Source of the DNA: JAIBJP01 sp036506175
GTDB taxonomy: Bacteria > Actinomycetota > Thermoleophilia > Gaiellales > Gaiellaceae
Direction: 5' to 3'
Assembly (NCBI GenBank): GCA_036506175.1
Contig: DASXSE010000103.1
Location: 1-17,469, forward strand
DNA: 17,469 nt
This document shows, one piece after another, positions 14,401 through 17,469 of this stretch (position 1 is its first letter; each line of letters opens with the position of its first letter). The position numbers and the translations under genes are program-made. The notes beneath the pieces are model-generated. The model worked only from the letters and a program-made list of their open reading frames with translations, ran no database searches and was not told where the DNA came from.

Positions 14401-14566
14401 CGCTGAGGGAATCGAGCTTCCGGAGCAGATCGTGTCGCTACGCGACCTCGGCTGCGATCTCGGCCAGGGCTTCTTCTTCGCGAAGCCGATGAACGAGGCG
14501 GCGCTCGTCGAGTACCTCGTGGGCGGCGAAGACACCGCCGGCGAGCCTCGAACGCATGCAGCATAG
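11420..14566 (+). CDS. Membrane GAF-PAS-GGDEF-EAL cyclic-di-GMP signalling protein
   Basis: This 1048-residue protein has an N-terminal membrane part with about nine or ten hydrophobic helices (1-306), a GAF-like domain (about 325-475), a PAS domain (about 482-598, ARFRSLVAHSSDLITVLD), a GGDEF domain (about 602-765) and an EAL domain (about 790-1035). GGDEF is exact at residues 689-693, with a product-inhibition RxxD (RPGD) five residues before it. The phosphodiesterase side has EAL (819-821), SVNLSVKQL, LEITES, DDFGTGYSS, LKMDRSF and AEGIE. Both activities look possible, so the net direction cannot be read from sequence. It starts at GTG 11420, overlapping the upstream stop by 4 nt, and ends 11 nt inside the next gene. 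The large unnamed membrane domain may sense a lipid or small molecule. Confidence 0.94.
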   Translation: MSRLRGINWRTRLWIVYLAVGGLLTAAYLWVPPLKASGPLINLLGLSSSVAIAVGIYLHRPKARAAWILFIVGQFLFFAGDLYTYSYPKLFGVEVEFPSLGDAIYLTVYPALVAGLLLLVRRRNPRGDRAGVIDSLILTVGIGLLSWVFLVAPNIHLSGLTLLEKAVSAAYPLGDIMLLAAAIRLAVDRGKRAPAFYLLIASIVSLLAVDSAYTYALLTDAYNHQLSYDVGWIAYYLLWGAAALHPSMRTLEEPALDERTRLTRLRLALLAAACLIAPGIRFYQAFDNPDTLVLIVASGLLFLLVVSRMAGLVRQEARTASRELALRHAGVELVAAAGRDQVNEAAVSATLALVDQPTSVRLVLLDGDGAMVAASSDDEGNWPVGKSACSWLRTSVKSTRQFLLGRLPKDVRSELHLTEARTMVLLPLSIRDAVRGFLVVGAAENVPRELVDSLESVASQVSLALEGAVLAEDLHRRQSEARFRSLVAHSSDLITVLDAQGTVTYQSPSVQRVLGYRADELEGTEFARLLHQSDRPRLAQILAGVGEAYAGGGAETHVIECSLRHRDGTWLQFEVQHTDLLQDEHVRGIVLNGRDVSERKAFEDQLAHQAFHDPVTSLANRALFADRVQHSIKRSIRGGPAIGVMFIDLDDFKTVNDSLGHAAGDAVLQEVGRRLQGAVRPGDTVARFGGDEFAILLDGIVDSAEAADVAGRILGVLELQYDVDGTHVYPRASVGICLAGEEFGSVEAEELLRNADVAMYMAKRDSKGSYRVFEPAMHERVVERLELQAELQRALELNQLEVHYQPVVRLDRQDDYGVEALLRWIHPTRGTIPPLAFIPLAEETGQIVAIGRWVLQEACRQAAVLHERFPRTPPLTISVNLSVKQLQSETIIDDVVDALEASGIPPETLVLEITESVMMADTDLAVERLNALKALGVMLAMDDFGTGYSSLSYLSRFPVDILKMDRSFLSAEHEESGLIAAIIALGTSLSLDVVAEGIELPEQIVSLRDLGCDLGQGFFFAKPMNEAALVEYLVGGEDTAGEPRTHAA

Positions 14567-15890
14567 TCACGAGGGGCTCGACCGCCCGGGCGGCTTTTCC
14601 CGAGTCAACCTCCTAAAGCCTCTCCGCCACCGAGACTTCCGCCTCCTGTGGACAGGCATGACAGTCTCGCTCGTCGGCGACGGCATCTTCCTGGTCGCGA
14701 TGGCCTGGCAGGCCTACGACCTCTGGAACGCGCCCGCCGCACTGTCGTTGCTCGGAATCGGGATGACGATTCCAACGATCGCGTTTCTCCTGCCGGCAGG
14801 CGTACTCAGCGACCGGCTCGACCGGCGCTTCCTCATGCTCTGCGCCGACATCGGCCGCGCCGCGGTGATCGCCGTACTCGCCGCCCTCGCCCTGACCGGC
14901 CTCCTGGTCTTCTGGGAGCTGGTCCTGCTGGTGGCCCTCTACGGCGCCGGGACGGCGTTCTTCACGCCCGCGTTCGAGGCGGTCGTCCCCGACATCGTCC
15001 CGAGCGACGACCTGGCCGCGGCCAATTCGCTCGACCAGTTCGTGCGGCCGATCACCCTACGCCTCGCCGGGCCGGCTCTCGGCGGCGTCCTGGTCGCCGG
15101 CTTCGGGACGGGGACCGCCTTCGCCGTCGACGCTTTCTCCTTCCTCGCCTCGGCGCTCGCGGTCTTCCTCATGCGTCCGCCGGCGCATCCGCGCTCGGAG
15201 CATGTCGAATCGTCGTTGGGCGCCGTCAAGGAAGGCCTCCAGTTCGTCCGCAGGCGCGTGTGGCTTTGGGGGACCCTTCTCTCGGCGACCATCGCCTACC
15301 TCGCCTTCATGGGACCGGCGGAAGTCCTCTTGCCCTACGTCGTCAAGAACGAGCTCCACGCCTCGGCCGGCGACCTCGGCCTCGTCTTCGCCGCCGGAGG
15401 AGTGGGCGCGATCGCTGCCGCGCTGATCATGGGGCAGCGCGGCCATCCTCCGCGCGACGTCACGGTCATGTACGCGGTGTGGACACTCGCGACGCTCGCA
15501 GTCGGCGGCTACGGGCTCGCGACAGCTTCGTGGCAGCTCATGTTCGCCTGTCTCGCCTTCAACGCGCTCGAAACCGCCGGGACGATCATCTGGGCCACGA
15601 TCAAGCAGCGCCACGTCCCGGCCTCGATGCTTGGCCGCGTGTCGAGCCTCGACTGGCTCATCTCGATCGGGCTTCTTCCGCTCTCCTTCGCTCTCACGGC
15701 GCCGATCGTCGGGCTCGTCGGCGTCCGCGCGACCCTGGTCGGCGCGGCGTTGATCGGTGCCGTCGCGACGTTCGGAGCGCTCTTCCTCCCAGGTATGCGG
15801 GATATCGAGGATCGCCCAGCGGATGCGGGCCCGCCCTCGCTCGAGCCCGAGTTTCTCAGGCCTGCTGCGTTCGTCGACGTCCGGCGCTGA
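14556..15890 (+). CDS. MFS exporter (MFS_3 / EntS-like)
   Basis: This 444-residue protein has about 11-12 hydrophobic helices and the MFS loop motif GVLSDRLDRR between TM2 and TM3 (residues about 82-91). LLKPLRHRDFRLLWTGMTVSLVGDGIF at the N-terminus and FVRPITLRLAGPALGGVL in the middle are typical of the MFS_3 group, which includes the enterobactin exporter EntS and macrolide efflux proteins. The start ATG 14556 lies inside the upstream gene (11-bp overlap), so it is the third member of one transcript with the PLP enzyme and the cyclic-di-GMP protein. It may export the product of the first gene; the sequence itself does not show the substrate. Its last 35 bp overlap the opposite-strand glycosidase gene. 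Confidence 0.92.
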   Translation: MQHSHEGLDRPGGFSRVNLLKPLRHRDFRLLWTGMTVSLVGDGIFLVAMAWQAYDLWNAPAALSLLGIGMTIPTIAFLLPAGVLSDRLDRRFLMLCADIGRAAVIAVLAALALTGLLVFWELVLLVALYGAGTAFFTPAFEAVVPDIVPSDDLAAANSLDQFVRPITLRLAGPALGGVLVAGFGTGTAFAVDAFSFLASALAVFLMRPPAHPRSEHVESSLGAVKEGLQFVRRRVWLWGTLLSATIAYLAFMGPAEVLLPYVVKNELHASAGDLGLVFAAGGVGAIAAALIMGQRGHPPRDVTVMYAVWTLATLAVGGYGLATASWQLMFACLAFNALETAGTIIWATIKQRHVPASMLGRVSSLDWLISIGLLPLSFALTAPIVGLVGVRATLVGAALIGAVATFGALFLPGMRDIEDRPADAGPPSLEPEFLRPAAFVDVRR

Positions 15891-17469
15891 CCCGTTTTCG
15901 GGCGCCTCGCCGCGGCCGGACCTGGACGCGGCCGCGCCCGAATGCGTCGACCCGGCCCCAACGACCCGGAATGTCGAGGAGCTCGAGACGCCCGATCCTC
16001 GCTGGAAGAGCAGGATCGACGAGGAGATGGTCGCCGAGCGGCTCGAGGCCGAGCATCGTCCGCAGGAGCAAGAGCGGCGCGCCGGTCGACCAGGCCTGCG
16101 GGCTGCAGGCGGTCGGGTATTCCACCGGATACCTGGTCAGCGAACGCTCGTAGCCGCCGAAGGCCTCGGGTAGCCGACCCGCGAAGAACTCCGCGGCGTC
16201 GAGAATGCCTGCGGCTATCTGCGCCGCCTCCTCCTTGAAGCCGTATCGCCGCAGCCCCCACGCGACGATTGAGCTGTCGAAGGGCCAGACCGTCCCGACG
16301 TGGTATCCGATGGGGTTGTAGCGCCCCTCGCCCTCCGCGAGCGTTCGCACGCCCCAGCCGGAGAAGAGCCGCGGCCCCATTAGGTGACGCGCAACGGCCT
16401 TCGCCTTCGACTTGTCGACGATTCCGCTCCAGAGCAGGTGGCCGTTGTTGGACGAGAGCGCGTCCACCTGGCTGCCGTCCGCATCGAGGGCCAGCGCGAA
16501 GTACTCGCCCTCGGCGACCCAGAAGTCGCGGTTGAACCGGCGCCTCAGGTCCGCCGCCTCTTTCTCCAGCCGCTCGGCGAAAGCGTCGTCCTTCCAGACG
16601 AGGCGTGCAAGGCGGGCGCCGCGGACCTTGGCGTCGTACGCGTACCCCTGCAGCTCGCACGTTGCCCGCGGGAAGCCGGGGAGCCTTCCGTCGCGGTAGG
16701 AGATCGAATCCCAGGAGTCCTTCCAGCACTGGTTCTCGAGACCGGTCTCCTCGTTGCGCCGCTTGTAGGAGATATAGCCGTTCCCCTGCAGATCCGCGTA
16801 TTCGTCGATCCAGTTCAGGGCCGCACGCGCCTCGTACTCAAGGTCGCGGACGAGCTTGGTGTCACCCGACCAGCGTTCGTATTCGTCGAGCAGCACGACG
16901 TAGAGGGGCGTCGCGTCTGCGTTCCCGAAGTACGGGGAATGGGGCCGCTCCTCGAACGCGGGCAGCTCCCCATAGCGGAGCTCGTGGAGGATCCGGCCGG
17001 GGTCTTCGTCACGGAAGTCGTCCAGACGCGTGCCCTGCCACTCGCCGAGCGCGCGCAGGGTCGTCGCGGCAAGCTCGGGCGTGAACGGCAAGGCCTGCAG
17101 GCTCGTGAAGATGCTGTCCCGGCCGAAGATGGTCATGAACCAGGGGAGGCCCGCGGCCGGCAGGCTCGTCTCTCCCGCGATGGGCGGCGAGAAGCGGAGC
17201 GCGGCGAGATCGATCAGACTGCGCCGGTAGGTCGCCTTCAGGGAGTCCGAATCGGACTCGAGTCGCGGCGCCTCTTTCAGCCAGCGATTGAGATTCGCCT
17301 CCATGTTCGTCCGGCCGCCGCGCCCGTTCGCGTACTTCGTCCGCCGACGTGTCTCCCCGGAGACGAGGAGCGCCGTGACGACGTCGAGGTCCGTCTTCCA
17401 CTCGCCGTGAGGCTCGATCCGCACGTTGAAAGTGAAGCCGTCTTTGTCGACCTTGCCTTTGGCCGTCGA
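15856..17469 (-). CDS. Glycogen-debranching-type amylo-alpha-1,6-glucosidase (5' end outside window)
   Basis: The minus-strand frame is open from the right edge to the TGA at 15856-15858, giving 537 residues. A GTG at 17422-17424 is not the start, because coding-like sequence (FTFNVRIEPHGEW) continues upstream of it. The visible part covers the end of the N-terminal GDE domain and a complete (alpha/alpha)6 glucosidase domain. Landmarks are PWFMTIFGRDSIFTSLQAL (around 17113-17130), QCWKDSWDSI (WKDSWD at 16708-16725, likely carrying a catalytic acid), GYHVGTVWPFDSSIVAWGL and PEAFGGYER. Such enzymes trim alpha-1,6 branches of glycogen or act on related glucosides. The C-terminus ends in a basic tail (RVQVRPRRGARKR) that overlaps the exporter gene by 35 bp. 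Confidence 0.93.
   Translation of the reverse strand, partial: STAKGKVDKDGFTFNVRIEPHGEWKTDLDVVTALLVSGETRRRTKYANGRGGRTNMEANLNRWLKEAPRLESDSDSLKATYRRSLIDLAALRFSPPIAGETSLPAAGLPWFMTIFGRDSIFTSLQALPFTPELAATTLRALGEWQGTRLDDFRDEDPGRILHELRYGELPAFEERPHSPYFGNADATPLYVVLLDEYERWSGDTKLVRDLEYEARAALNWIDEYADLQGNGYISYKRRNEETGLENQCWKDSWDSISYRDGRLPGFPRATCELQGYAYDAKVRGARLARLVWKDDAFAERLEKEAADLRRRFNRDFWVAEGEYFALALDADGSQVDALSSNNGHLLWSGIVDKSKAKAVARHLMGPRLFSGWGVRTLAEGEGRYNPIGYHVGTVWPFDSSIVAWGLRRYGFKEEAAQIAAGILDAAEFFAGRLPEAFGGYERSLTRYPVEYPTACSPQAWSTGAPLLLLRTMLGLEPLGDHLLVDPALPARIGRLELLDIPGRWGRVDAFGRGRVQVRPRRGARKRVSAGRRRTQQA

Noticed and set aside
16083..16150. Possible third copy of the intergenic repeat (GCCTGCGGGCTGCAGG region)
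   Set aside because: It shares only short GC-rich words with the copies and lies inside the coding sequence of the glycosidase, where the frame is conserved.
1..17469. CRISPR arrays, tRNA or rRNA genes, transposases, toxin-antitoxin pairs or phage genes
   Set aside because: I looked for regular repeat-spacer patterns, cloverleaf-like sequence and the relevant protein motifs and found none that I could support.

Overview
The window is about 17.5 kb of high-GC, densely packed bacterial DNA. Codon third positions are strongly G/C, GTG starts are common, and several gene pairs overlap. The gene families suggest an actinobacterial chromosome: an MprA/MprB-like two-component pair beside an HtrA protease, a COG4315-type lipoprotein, and a bacterial glycogen-debranching-type glycosidase. 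My guess is a deep-branching lineage such as Thermoleophilia, but this rests on overall look only. I see no phage, transposase, rRNA, tRNA or CRISPR.

Region 1 (1-1325) holds the 3' part of a ROK-family regulator, followed by copy A of an intergenic palindromic repeat.

Region 2 (1325-6706) looks like an envelope-stress regulon. It contains a secreted helical protein with LTxxQ-like motifs, an HtrA serine protease, a divergent response regulator/histidine kinase operon, a nine-helix membrane protein that I read as a presenilin-like (A22) aspartyl protease, and a secreted lipoprotein. Boxes of the form CTAAGA/TTAAGA, repeated every 11 bp, lie in front of the helical protein, between htrA and the regulator operon, and between the membrane protein and the lipoprotein. 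This is the pattern expected for tandem OmpR-family operators. The proposed logic is that the sensor detects envelope damage, and the regulator then controls its own operon, a protease, a possible chaperone, a possible intramembrane protease and a surface lipoprotein.

Region 3 (6729-10089) holds metabolic genes: a 3-hydroxyacyl-CoA-dehydrogenase-family enzyme, a urocanase without other hut genes, a YCII-domain protein whose start codon lies in a hairpin, repeat copy B, and a small cupin.

Region 4 (10134-15890) is a three-gene overlapping operon. It encodes an alpha-oxoamine-synthase-family PLP enzyme, a membrane GAF-PAS-GGDEF-EAL cyclic-di-GMP protein, and an MFS exporter. This layout would suit making, sensing and exporting a small molecule, but the substrate is unknown.

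Region 5 (15856-17469) is the 3' part of a minus-strand glycogen-debranching-type glycosidase that runs off the right edge.

There are five tail-to-tail gene junctions. Three are overlaps (91, 36 and 35 bp). The other two are the only ones with a real gap, and each gap holds a copy of the same repeat.
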